A stretch of 6,932 nucleotides of DNA from an uncultured Lachnospiraceae bacterium (GTDB lineage: Bacteria; Bacillota; Clostridia; Lachnospirales; Lachnospiraceae). Every line of letters begins with the position of its first letter. The stretch's first letter is position 1. Made by a program: the position numbers and the translations under genes. The stretch spans positions 1 through 6,932 of the forward strand of contig USKC01000166.1 in the NCBI GenBank assembly GCA_900555195.1, given 5' to 3'. This document shows, one piece after another, positions 1 to 5,943 of the stretch. The notes beneath the pieces were generated by a model that worked only from the letters and a program-made list of their open reading frames with translations, was not told the DNA's origin and searched no databases.

Positions 1-665
1 TTCCTGGAGCATGTAAGGCAAGATGGAATACGAATGAGACTTTGCTTACATTGATGTTCAATTATATTGCGCAGAAATTTATCGTTCTGCTCCAGAATAC
101 TCCAAGTTGGCAGGATGAGTACAATGCCTATCCGCAAGTCAAGATGCTATCTATAAATGCCCGTTTACCCAGAGTATTTGGCGTACATATTGGATGGATG
201 ATTGTGATTTTGCTCATGGTGCTGTTCTATATTTATGCAAAAAAAACGAAGCAAGGGTTTGAAATAGAGGTGGTCGGAGATTCACAGAACACGGCCAGAT
301 ATGCGGGGATTTCGGTCAGAAGCAGCATCCTTCGGACGATGTTCCTCTCAGCAGCCCTATGTGGGCTGGCCGGATTCCTGCAGGTGTCAGGAGCCGACGG
401 AACATTATCTGATTCTACGGCGGGTGGGATGGGATTTACGGCAATTACGGTAGCATGGATGGCCGGGATAAATCCCGTCGGCATGCTCGTGGCGGCTCTG
501 TTTATTTCCACGTTGGAAAGAGGTTCCAGTTATATTCAGACAGATTTCCTGATTCCGGCTTCTTTCGCGGATGTAATGGTGGGGATTATCCTGCTCTTTA
601 TGATGGGATGTGAATTTTTCATCGGTTATGAAATCGTAAGAAGGAGGGAAAGCAATGCTGGTTAA
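1..665 (+). CDS. ABC transporter permease, NupP/YufP-like (BPD_transp_2 family), 5'-truncated by window edge
   Basis: Membrane subunit of a BmpA/NupPQ-type ABC importer; characterised relatives carry purine nucleosides, and spirochete relatives carry riboflavin. The frame is open to the left edge: the first complete codon is at position 3 and reads PGACKARWNTNETLLTLMFN, which matches the family pattern before an internal membrane helix (ARW..NE...TLM.NYIA). The TTG at 42 is therefore internal, not the start. About 220 residues are visible of roughly 350-370 usual for the family. The hydrophobic stretches visible include HIGWMIVILLMVLFYIYA, FLSAALCGLAGFL, FTAITVAWMAGINPVGMLVAALF and ADVMVGIILLFMMG. 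The cytoplasmic loop VVGDSQNTARYAGISV is the ATPase-contact loop shared with the next permease. The stop at 663-665 overlaps the downstream gene by 11 bp, so translation is probably coupled. The substrate cannot be assigned, because the binding lipoprotein and ATPase are outside the window. Confidence 0.9.
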   Translation, partial: PGACKARWNTNETLLTLMFNYIAQKFIVLLQNTPSWQDEYNAYPQVKMLSINARLPRVFGVHIGWMIVILLMVLFYIYAKKTKQGFEIEVVGDSQNTARYAGISVRSSILRTMFLSAALCGLAGFLQVSGADGTLSDSTAGGMGFTAITVAWMAGINPVGMLVAALFISTLERGSSYIQTDFLIPASFADVMVGIILLFMMGCEFFIGYEIVRRRESNAG

Positions 666-1620
666 TTTTTTAGTGGCGGCTTTTCTTGCCGGGGCTCCTT
701 TGATTCTGGCAACGGTCGGAGAGATTTTGACACAGAAGTCCGGAAATATTAACCTGGGCGTGGAAGGGACGATGTATATTGGAGCGGTATGCGGATTGGC
801 AGGGGCTGTAAGCGCTGAGAAAATCGGATTTGAAGGAACCGGGGCTGCTGCTGCCGCCTTTGTATGCTCCATCCTGGCTGGTATGGCAACAAGCGCTGTA
901 TACAGCTTTTTGACGGTTTCATTGCATGCCAATCAGAATGTTATCGGCCTTACGATTACTATCCTTGGGACAGGAATTGGCAACTTTTTTGGAGAATTAA
1001 TGGGACAGAATGCAGGGGGATATGTTTCCGCTTCAGACGAAACGGATGCGGCGTTCGGAAACTTGCAATTGGGGATCCTGTCGGACATTCCCGTGGTGGG
1101 AAAACTATTTTTCCATTATAACTGGCTGGTATATTTTTCATTTTTGACGGCCGTTTTATGCTATATTTTCCTGTTTAAAACCAGGAGAGGGCTGAAGCTG
1201 CTGGCTGTAGGGGAAAATCCGGCTGCCGCGGACGCCGCGGGCATATCTGTAACCAGATATCGCTATATGGCAACAATTGTGGGCGGCGGATTATGCGGCA
1301 CAGCCGGAATGTACATGTGCATGGTGACGAACAATGGAGTATGGGTACACGATTGTATTAGTGGATACGGATGGCTTGCGGTTGCTTTGGTTATCTTCAG
1401 CATGTGGAATCCGATGTGTGCGATACTGTGCAGCATCATTTTCGGGGCGTTAATGATTATGCGGTTCTATGTCTCCATCCCTGGCCTGAATTCTTTTATC
1501 TATGATATGTGCCCTTATATTGTCACCAGCCTTGTGATCGTCATAACTAGTATAGGAAAAAACAAAAATCTTGGTATGCCTGAAGCATGCGGGGTCAATT
1601 ATTTCAGAGAAGAACGGTAA
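655..1620 (+). CDS. ABC transporter permease, NupQ/YufQ-like (BPD_transp_2 family)
   Basis: Second membrane subunit of the same BmpA/NupPQ-type importer, 321 residues, about the normal length for the family (roughly 305-320). Near the N-terminus, GEILTQKSGNINLGVEGTM (residues 22-40) is the family signature (GE...kSG.iNLGvEG.M). HANQNVIGLTITILG follows at 91-105, the cytoplasmic loop GENPAAADAAGIS at 186-198, and GYGWLAVALVIFSMWNP at 237-253, all in the usual order. Several long hydrophobic helices run throughout. The ATG at 655 is preceded by AAGGAGG at 641-647, a strong ribosome binding site inside the end of the first permease; the 11-bp overlap indicates one operon and a heterodimeric pore. 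It is the last gene of its operon: the stop is followed after 2 bp by the convergent hydrolase gene, and I see no terminator between them. Family is sure; the substrate (nucleoside, base or another heterocycle) is not. Confidence 0.93.
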   Translation: MLVNFLVAAFLAGAPLILATVGEILTQKSGNINLGVEGTMYIGAVCGLAGAVSAEKIGFEGTGAAAAAFVCSILAGMATSAVYSFLTVSLHANQNVIGLTITILGTGIGNFFGELMGQNAGGYVSASDETDAAFGNLQLGILSDIPVVGKLFFHYNWLVYFSFLTAVLCYIFLFKTRRGLKLLAVGENPAAADAAGISVTRYRYMATIVGGGLCGTAGMYMCMVTNNGVWVHDCISGYGWLAVALVIFSMWNPMCAILCSIIFGALMIMRFYVSIPGLNSFIYDMCPYIVTSLVIVITSIGKNKNLGMPEACGVNYFREER

Positions 1621-1622
1621 GC

Positions 1623-2804
1623 TCAGATTTTAGCTCCCATCTGTGCCTTCCTCTGCGTAAAATCCTCCTGGATTTCCTGCATCAGCGCTGGATTATCCAG
1701 AATATCCAGACAGGTGGCTGCCAGGATTTCGGCGGAAAGACGTACTGCCCTGTGAGCGGCTTCAGATTTTCCTGCATCCAGATAGGCCTGAGAATGAGCA
1801 GGCGTTCCCGATGGAACAAATGCCATGCGGATACAGGAACCAGGCACTTCATACATTACATTTCCAAAATCAGTGGAGCCGGTCTTTTCTCTCGGAGGGG
1901 CTATGGAAGGAGCATTGAAGGCTGCGGCATTATTCATGATCAACTCATTCAGTTTTATACAAGGTATCTTAGCGCTGTAAGCTGGATCGCGTTCCATGCT
2001 GTAGGTGGTTTCCGTCATCAGGGAAGCACCTTCAATGATCTTCTTAAAACGTTCGACCACCTGTGCCAGATAGCTGGTATTATAAGAGCGCAGGGTATAT
2101 TCTGCAACCGCCTTGCCGGGCACCACATTGGTAGGGCCGCCTGCATCCAGTACCGTATAGTGCATCCGGGTATCTTCCCGCACATGTTCCCGAAGCAATT
2201 CGATGCCGTGGAAGGAAAGCAGGATGGCATCCAGGGCACTGCGTCCCTGCTCGGGGCTCATGGCTGCATGCGCTTCCTTTCCATAGAAGGTGACGCGGAA
2301 ATTTTCCAGAGCCATGGTCTTGATGTCCACGCAGGTTTCCGGTGATCCATGCATCATCAGGGCGATGTCGATGTCCTGAAAACAGCCGTTTTCCTGCATG
2401 ATGATTTTACCGCCCAGGCTTTCTTCGGCGGGAGTTCCGTATATGACCAGTTTATACGGACGATCTGCCGCAAGTTCTTTGATACAGAGGGCTGTTCCGA
2501 TGATGGCAGGACCCTGCATCTGGTGTCCGCAGCCATGTCCCATAGAGAGGGCATCATATTCCGCCAGCAAGCCAAAGGAAGGGCCGCCCGTTCCCTGTTC
2601 ATAGACAGCGCGGAAGGAGTTTTCCATACCGCCGATGTTATGTTCCACCTGAAATCCATTGTCCTTCAGATACGCTTCAAGAAGCTTACAGGATTGAATC
2701 TCCTGACAGCTGATCTCGGCCAGATCGAAAATCTGATCGGACATTTCTTCCAGCTTTGGTGCAATCTGATCGATATATTGTATGATTCTTTCTTTTTTAT
2801 TCAT
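1623..2804 (-). CDS. M20-family zinc amidohydrolase/dipeptidase (M20D, AbgB/PM20D2-like)
   Basis: Cytoplasmic metallohydrolase of 393 residues that should cleave an amide bond in a small substrate; relatives act on p-aminobenzoyl-glutamate, N-acyl amino acids or dipeptides. Likely metal ligands and catalytic residues are visible in order: MGHGCGHQMQG (Cys92, His94), TPAEES (Glu127/Glu128), MMHG (His152) and GTPAHS (His337). The Cys-x-His motif is the one used by the M20D branch, and TGSTDFGNVMYEVP (308-321) matches the AbgB-type STD..DV..VVP segment. The dimerisation domain covers about 168-270. No signal peptide is seen. An in-frame ATG lies at 2819, but the AGGA motif of that short extension is a well-placed ribosome binding site for the ATG at 2804, so I prefer 2804. 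It lies 46 bp after the stop of the YfcC-like carrier and is probably co-transcribed with it, which suggests it cleaves what the carrier imports. The exact substrate is unknown. Confidence 0.93.
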   Translation of the reverse strand: MNKKERIIQYIDQIAPKLEEMSDQIFDLAEISCQEIQSCKLLEAYLKDNGFQVEHNIGGMENSFRAVYEQGTGGPSFGLLAEYDALSMGHGCGHQMQGPAIIGTALCIKELAADRPYKLVIYGTPAEESLGGKIIMQENGCFQDIDIALMMHGSPETCVDIKTMALENFRVTFYGKEAHAAMSPEQGRSALDAILLSFHGIELLREHVREDTRMHYTVLDAGGPTNVVPGKAVAEYTLRSYNTSYLAQVVERFKKIIEGASLMTETTYSMERDPAYSAKIPCIKLNELIMNNAAAFNAPSIAPPREKTGSTDFGNVMYEVPGSCIRMAFVPSGTPAHSQAYLDAGKSEAAHRAVRLSAEILAATCLDILDNPALMQEIQEDFTQRKAQMGAKI

Positions 2805-2806
2805 AT

Positions 2807-2818
2807 CTATTTTCCTCA
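2807..2818 (-). promoter_or_regulatory. Ribosome binding site that decides the M20 hydrolase start
   Basis: On the minus strand the sequence reads ATGAGGAAAATAGATATG. The AGGA core sits about 8 bases before the second ATG (2804), an ideal spacing. The first ATG (2819) has only a weak AGGGA nearby. Initiation is therefore more likely at 2804, although both frames give the same protein apart from five residues. Confidence 0.6.
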
Positions 2819-2850
2819 TTCTGTCCCTGCGGATTGTTATTTGGTAATAA

Positions 2851-4242
2851 TTAATATCCGATGGCTACAGCAAGCGCCATCATAATGCAGCCGAGAACTG
2901 TCCAGATCAGGAACAGCGGGAACATGAATTTGACCCATCTGCCGTAAGGCACTTTGGATACCGCCAGGGTTCCCAACAGGCTGGAGGTGGTGGGAAGAAG
3001 CAGGTTGGAGAACCCATCACCCATCTGGTAGGCCAGAACCAGTGACTGCCGGCTGAGACCGATCAGATCCGCTACTGGCGACATCAGCGGAATGGTGACC
3101 GCCGCCATGCCGGAACCGGAGGTAATCACAAAGCTGGTAGCCGTCTGGGCCAGGAAAAAGCCGATGCTCTGGACGGAGGCGGGCAGGGAGTTGACTGCGA
3201 CTGCCACCGCATTGGAGATTGTATCAATGATCATGGCATCCTCAAGTATAATGATAATGCCGCGGGCGAAGCCTACGGTCAGGGCACTTCCGGCAAGGCC
3301 TTTGGCTCCGGCTGTAAAGGTGGTAGCGATTTTGCTGGGAGAAAGGCCGGAGATAAAACCGCAGATGATACCCATCGTTAGGAAGAGAGCGGCCATTTCC
3401 TCAAAATACCATTGATAAATAAGAAGACCGTAAATCAGAATGGCCAGCGTGCCGAAAAGTACGATAAGGACTGCCGTCTGACGGCCGGTAATCTTTTCAT
3501 CCGCGCCCTCATCCGCAATGAATTCCTTTTCATCCGGCAGACCGGCCAGAATGCTTTTTTCCGGATGCTTTTTGATCCTGCGCTCATAAGCAATGATATA
3601 AATGGTATCAATGACAAGCATTGCCACCAACAGAATGGCCCGGAACCCCATGCCGGAGAAAAGGGGAACGCCTGCTATATCCTGCGCCACACCAACTGTA
3701 AATGGATTCATCAGGCCGGCTGTAAAGCCTGTGGCAGCGCCTACGGCAACCATTGCCATGCCGGTAACCTTATCGAGGCCAAGGGTCAAAGCCATGGTGA
3801 TCCCAATGGGAACGAAGATAGCTACCTCATTGGACATGCCCATGGTGGTTCCGAATATGGCAAAAAGGGTCAGAAACATGGGAACCACAAAGATTTCCTT
3901 TCCCTTCAGCTTCCGTCCAGCTGTCCTGCATAAGGCGAGAATAGCCCCGCTCACATTTACGAGTTCAAAGGCGCCGCCAATGATCATCAGGAAAGCGATG
4001 ACATCAACTGCCTCCAGTATGCCCTGATACATCACTGCGGGAATTCTGAGAGGGCTGACGGGATTGGTCCCTTCAGAGGTGTAGCTTCCCGCTTCCACCA
4101 CGGTTCTGCCCGATACCGGATCTTCATAACGCGTGAACTCTCCGGATGGGACGAAATAAGTAGCAACCGCTGCCAGAATGATGAGGCATACGATGATTAC
4201 CAGAGTATGAGGTGTCTCAAATTTCTTTTTCTTTGGTTTCAT
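2851..4242 (-). CDS. YfcC-family secondary transporter (DcuC/ion-transporter superfamily)
   Basis: Integral membrane carrier of 463 residues, normal length for the YfcC family. Members are annotated as putative basic amino acid, peptide or dicarboxylate carriers, and few have a proven substrate. The N-terminus is lysine-rich (KPKKKK), then a first helix at about 12-30 ends in the family motif YFVPSGEF (29-36). The two inverted halves are recognisable: GTTMGMSNEVAIFVPIGI (131-148) and GFTAGLMNPFTVGVAQ (172-187) in the first, SGSGMAAVTIPLMSPVADL (375-393) and QMGDGFSNLLLPTTSSLLG (406-424) in the second. These hairpin segments form the transport site in this superfamily. A charged cytoplasmic linker (about 219-254) separates the halves. 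The frame stays open upstream to 4425, but AAGGAGGA lies 9 bases before the ATG at 4242 and the upstream residues are not membrane-protein-like, so 4242 is the start. First gene of an operon with the M20 hydrolase; the pairing resembles AbgT/AbgB logic. Confidence 0.93.
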   Translation of the reverse strand: MKPKKKKFETPHTLVIIVCLIILAAVATYFVPSGEFTRYEDPVSGRTVVEAGSYTSEGTNPVSPLRIPAVMYQGILEAVDVIAFLMIIGGAFELVNVSGAILALCRTAGRKLKGKEIFVVPMFLTLFAIFGTTMGMSNEVAIFVPIGITMALTLGLDKVTGMAMVAVGAATGFTAGLMNPFTVGVAQDIAGVPLFSGMGFRAILLVAMLVIDTIYIIAYERRIKKHPEKSILAGLPDEKEFIADEGADEKITGRQTAVLIVLFGTLAILIYGLLIYQWYFEEMAALFLTMGIICGFISGLSPSKIATTFTAGAKGLAGSALTVGFARGIIIILEDAMIIDTISNAVAVAVNSLPASVQSIGFFLAQTATSFVITSGSGMAAVTIPLMSPVADLIGLSRQSLVLAYQMGDGFSNLLLPTTSSLLGTLAVSKVPYGRWVKFMFPLFLIWTVLGCIMMALAVAIGY

Positions 4243-4250
4243 TATACATT

Positions 4251-4258
4251 TCCTCCTT
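4251..4258 (-). promoter_or_regulatory. Strong ribosome binding site of the YfcC-like carrier
   Basis: The minus strand reads AAGGAGGA followed by 8-9 bases and the ATG at 4242. It is nearly a perfect anti-16S match and fixes the carrier start at 4242, rather than at the longer open frame reaching 4425. Confidence 0.85.
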
Positions 4259-4305
4259 GATCCCCTCTTTTCTTCTTTTTTATAGAAGTGAAGACCAGTT
4301 TTTTT

Positions 4306-4311
4306 ATTATA
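4306..4311 (-). promoter_or_regulatory. Predicted -10 box of the carrier/hydrolase operon
   Basis: The minus strand has a perfect TATAAT here, 63 bases before the carrier ATG, giving a leader of about 55-60 bases. No good -35 lies 16-18 bases upstream (best is CTACCA, about 3 of 6 matches), and the spacer contains a run of six T. The weak -35 suggests help from an activator or upstream element; the palindrome at 4353-4366 lies just upstream of the -35 position. Confidence 0.6.
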
Positions 4312-4352
4312 CATGAAAAAAGATAAAATTGGTAGAGTTTTGTATAAATTAA

Positions 4353-4366
4353 TGCATAAATATGCA
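4353..4366. promoter_or_regulatory. Palindromic operator candidate, TGCAT-AAAT-ATGCA
   Basis: A 14-bp inverted repeat, TGCATA-AA-TATGCA, in an AT-rich setting about 42 bases upstream of the carrier -10. Size and layout (five-base half sites around four A/T bases) match the ARG-box architecture of ArgR/AhrC (TGAAT-nnnn-ATTCA in E. coli), with C in place of A at the third position. A degenerate further half site TGTAT starts at 4341. A role as the binding site of ArgR or another dimeric regulator is inference. Confidence 0.45.
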
Positions 4367-4466
4367 AGAAGCTGCCAGCGGCGCAGAGGCTCCCACGTTC
4401 CGCCGGGGAAACAGGCTCCTTCCATGAGAGGGAATCAAAACTCTCACCGGCCCCTGATCTGCATCC

Positions 4467-4516
4467 AACCCTTCCCAGAACCCTTCCTTTATGCTATACT
4501 CCTTTTTAAAGAAGGG
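4467..4516. repeat. CCCTTC repeats flanking the larA promoter: operator candidate
   Basis: AACCCTTCC occurs twice in direct orientation (4467-4475 and 4479-4487, 12-bp period). The second copy belongs to CCCTTCCTTTA (4481-4491), which has an inverted partner TAAAGAAGGG at 4507-4516, one bulged C apart. The inverted pair brackets the -10 box, the classic position of a repressor site; the direct copy overlaps the -35. The binding protein is unknown. Confidence 0.5.
4472..4500 (+). promoter_or_regulatory. Predicted larA promoter with extended -10
   Basis: TTCCCA at 4472-4477 (4 of 6 matches to the -35 consensus), a 17-base spacer, and TATACT at 4495-4500 preceded by TG-n (4492-4494), an extended -10. 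Transcription would begin near 4507, leaving a leader of about 80 bases. Spacing is ideal for the vegetative sigma factor. Confidence 0.6.
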
Positions 4517-4572
4517 CATTTTCATAAGACGGTTTTAGAAAAAACAAAAAGTAGGGGGGTTTTGAAACACCA

Positions 4573-4580
4573 GGGGAGGG
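4573..4580 (+). promoter_or_regulatory. Ribosome binding site deciding the larA start
   Basis: GGGGAGGG followed by AAAAG and the ATG at 4586. An in-frame TTG at 4562 is only two bases after a run of six G (4554-4559), too close to be a good start, and the protein family begins at the METGK position. Confidence 0.75.
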
Positions 4581-4585
4581 AAAAG

Positions 4586-5863
4586 ATGGAGACAGGGAAA
4601 ATTGCAATACCCTATGGACAGGAATGTCTATATCTGGATGCACAGTTTCGCTCTTGGGAACTGCTGCATTCATCCATATCCGGAAAAAGGCCGGAAGCTT
4701 CAGAGGAGGAGCTGATTGAGCGGGCTATGTGTTCCCCCATCGGCTGTGCGCGTCTGGAACAGCTGGCGGAGGGGAAGAAAACGGCTACGGTAATACTCAG
4801 CGACCATACCCGTCCGGTGCCAAGTAGAAAGATACTTCCGCCTATTCTAAAGGCATTAAGAAAGGGTTCTGAAGAGATACAGATCACCCTGCTCGTGGCG
4901 ACGGGATGCCACAGAGGCACGACGGCAGAGGAATTGAGAAGCAAATTAGGGGATGAAATATTTGAACGGGAAAAAATAGTGGTTCATGACTGCGACGACG
5001 AAGAAAACATGGTGGAACTGGGGAAACTGCCTTCCGGGGCTGTTCTTAAAGTCAATCGTTATGCAGTTGAGACCGAACTTCTGGTGGCAGAGGGATTTAT
5101 TGAACCCCATTTTTTTGCAGGCTTTTCAGGAGGAAGAAAAAGCGTGCTGCCCGGAGTATGTTCCAGAGAAACCATCATGTATAATCACTGTGCCCCATTC
5201 CTGGACAGCCCGGAGGCAAGGGCAGGAAATCTGGAAAACAACCCGATACATAGGGATATGATTGCAGCTGCCCAAATGGCGCATTTGCAATACATTGTCA
5301 ATGTTGTGATAAATCAGAGGAAAGAAGTGGTTTATGCGGTTGCCGGGGATGTGGAACAGGCGCATCTGGCGGGATGTGAAGCTTTGAGAAAAGAGTGCGG
5401 CGTCCACCCGTCCCAAAAAGGAGACATTGTCATCACATCCAATGGAGGGGCGCCGCTTGACCAGAATATTTACCAGACAGTAAAATCCCTTTCCACAGCA
5501 GAAGCAGCGGCGGCAGAAGGGGCTGTCCTGATTGTCTGCGCGCAGTGTGCTGACGGCACAGGGGGAGAAGATTTCTATCAGGCAATGAAAAACTGTAAGT
5601 CGCCGGAAGAACTCTTACAGAAGATCAGAAGCGTGCCTCCGTATGAAACGGTTCCGGATCAGTGGCAGTATCAAATATTATGCCGTATCCTCCAAAAGTT
5701 CCGGGTGATCCTGGTAACCCGCACTCAGCTTCGGGAAATTGTGCAGGATATGAAAATGGAATATTGTGAATCCCTGGAAATGGCAGTACAGTCGGCAATG
5801 GATGGGGACGATTCCAAGCATGTTGTTGTGATCCCGGATGGGGTATCTACGATCATCATTTAA
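4586..5863 (+). CDS. larA: LarA-family nickel-pincer 2-hydroxyacid racemase (lactate racemase-like)
   Basis: Cytoplasmic racemase of 425 residues, normal length. LarA swaps D- and L-lactate using the nickel-pincer nucleotide (NPN) bound to a lysine; homologues act on other 2-hydroxyacids. The N-terminal domain has SDHTRPVPS (Asp73, Arg76) and LVATGCHRGTTAEEL (His109). The core EPHFFAGFSGGRKSVLPG holds His175 and cofactor lysine Lys185, followed by Ni ligand His201 in MYNH. The C-terminal domain has GGAPLDQNIYQTVK (Gln296, Lys299) and Trp359. As I recall the Lactobacillus plantarum numbering (Asp72, Arg75, His108, His174, Lys184, His200, Gln295, Lys298, Trp358), every one is present with a constant offset of one, so the enzyme looks intact. 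The start at 4586 follows a ribosome binding site; the longer open frame from 4313 is not coding. The cofactor genes larB, larC and larE are not in the window. It stands alone between its own promoter and a terminator. Exact substrate unproven. Confidence 0.93.
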   Translation: METGKIAIPYGQECLYLDAQFRSWELLHSSISGKRPEASEEELIERAMCSPIGCARLEQLAEGKKTATVILSDHTRPVPSRKILPPILKALRKGSEEIQITLLVATGCHRGTTAEELRSKLGDEIFEREKIVVHDCDDEENMVELGKLPSGAVLKVNRYAVETELLVAEGFIEPHFFAGFSGGRKSVLPGVCSRETIMYNHCAPFLDSPEARAGNLENNPIHRDMIAAAQMAHLQYIVNVVINQRKEVVYAVAGDVEQAHLAGCEALRKECGVHPSQKGDIVITSNGGAPLDQNIYQTVKSLSTAEAAAAEGAVLIVCAQCADGTGGEDFYQAMKNCKSPEELLQKIRSVPPYETVPDQWQYQILCRILQKFRVILVTRTQLREIVQDMKMEYCESLEMAVQSAMDGDDSKHVVVIPDGVSTIII

Positions 5864-5873
5864 TATGCCTAAT

Positions 5874-5922
5874 CAATAAAAAAGAAGGTATCCTGCCTCA
5901 ACAGAATACCTTCTTTTTATTG
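5874..5922. terminator. Bidirectional intrinsic terminator between larA and the GGGtGRT gene
   Basis: Arms CAATAAAAAAGAAGGTAT (5874-5891) and ATACCTTCTTTTTATTG (5906-5922) pair over 17 bp with one bulged A. The 14-base loop can add a CTG/CAG pairing. The A-rich left arm and T-rich right arm give a U run after the hairpin on either strand, so it can end transcription of both convergent genes. It starts 11 bases after the larA stop and ends 22 bases before the other gene's stop. Confidence 0.92.
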
Positions 5923-5943
5923 AATTCAAATCAAAAGATTTTC

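Larger units (their letters stand above)
4243..4585. other. Divergent intergenic control region between carrier operon and larA
   Basis: These 343 bases separate two divergent genes and carry no credible coding sequence. They hold, in order: the ribosome binding site and about 55-base leader of the carrier operon (4243-4300), a minus-strand TATAAT (4306-4311), an AT-rich segment with the palindrome at 4353-4366, a GC-rich block (about 4371-4470) with a repeated AGGCTCC (4387-4393 and 4413-4419) and a GAGAG/CTCTC hairpin (4426-4445), a plus-strand promoter flanked by CCCTTC repeats (4467-4516), and a leader of about 80 bases with G-rich runs before the larA start. The size and amount of structure suggest regulated expression in both directions. 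Confidence 0.7.

Noticed and set aside
405..932. Minus-strand open frame across the permease junction
   Set aside because: Lies antisense to two well-supported overlapping permeases and has no domain or start signal.
1683..1700. CAGCGCTG and CTGGATTATCCAG dyads as a terminator
   Set aside because: Both lie inside the M20 coding sequence, have almost no loop and lack a T tract on either strand.
1587..2345. Long plus-strand open frame (252 codons) antisense to the M20 gene
   Set aside because: No recognisable domain, composition typical of a shadow frame, no ribosome binding site, and it starts inside the permease gene end.
2349..2885. Plus-strand open frame (178 codons) antisense to the M20 gene start
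   Set aside because: Runs opposite a gene with complete catalytic motifs and has no family resemblance.
3412..4027. Two overlapping plus-strand open frames antisense to the YfcC carrier
   Set aside because: They mirror transmembrane codons of the carrier, lack start signals and match nothing recognisable.
4243..4425. Upstream extension of the carrier reading frame by 61 residues
   Set aside because: It spans the AAGGAGGA site and TATAAT box, and the family begins with the lysine-rich segment right before the first helix.
4554..4580. G-rich leader of larA as a G-quadruplex
   Set aside because: The G runs are unevenly spaced (six G, 14-base gap, four G, three G) and are explained as well by the ribosome binding site; no strong evidence for a four-tract fold.
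4313..4585. Upstream extension of the larA reading frame by 91 residues
   Set aside because: The extension covers the predicted promoter and repeats, is rich in Arg/His/Pro without domain character, and the ribosome binding site and family alignment put the start at 4586.
4507..4585. Riboswitch in the larA leader
   Set aside because: Only about 80 bases with short weak pairings (such as GTT/AAC), and no recognised aptamer core or terminator hairpin.
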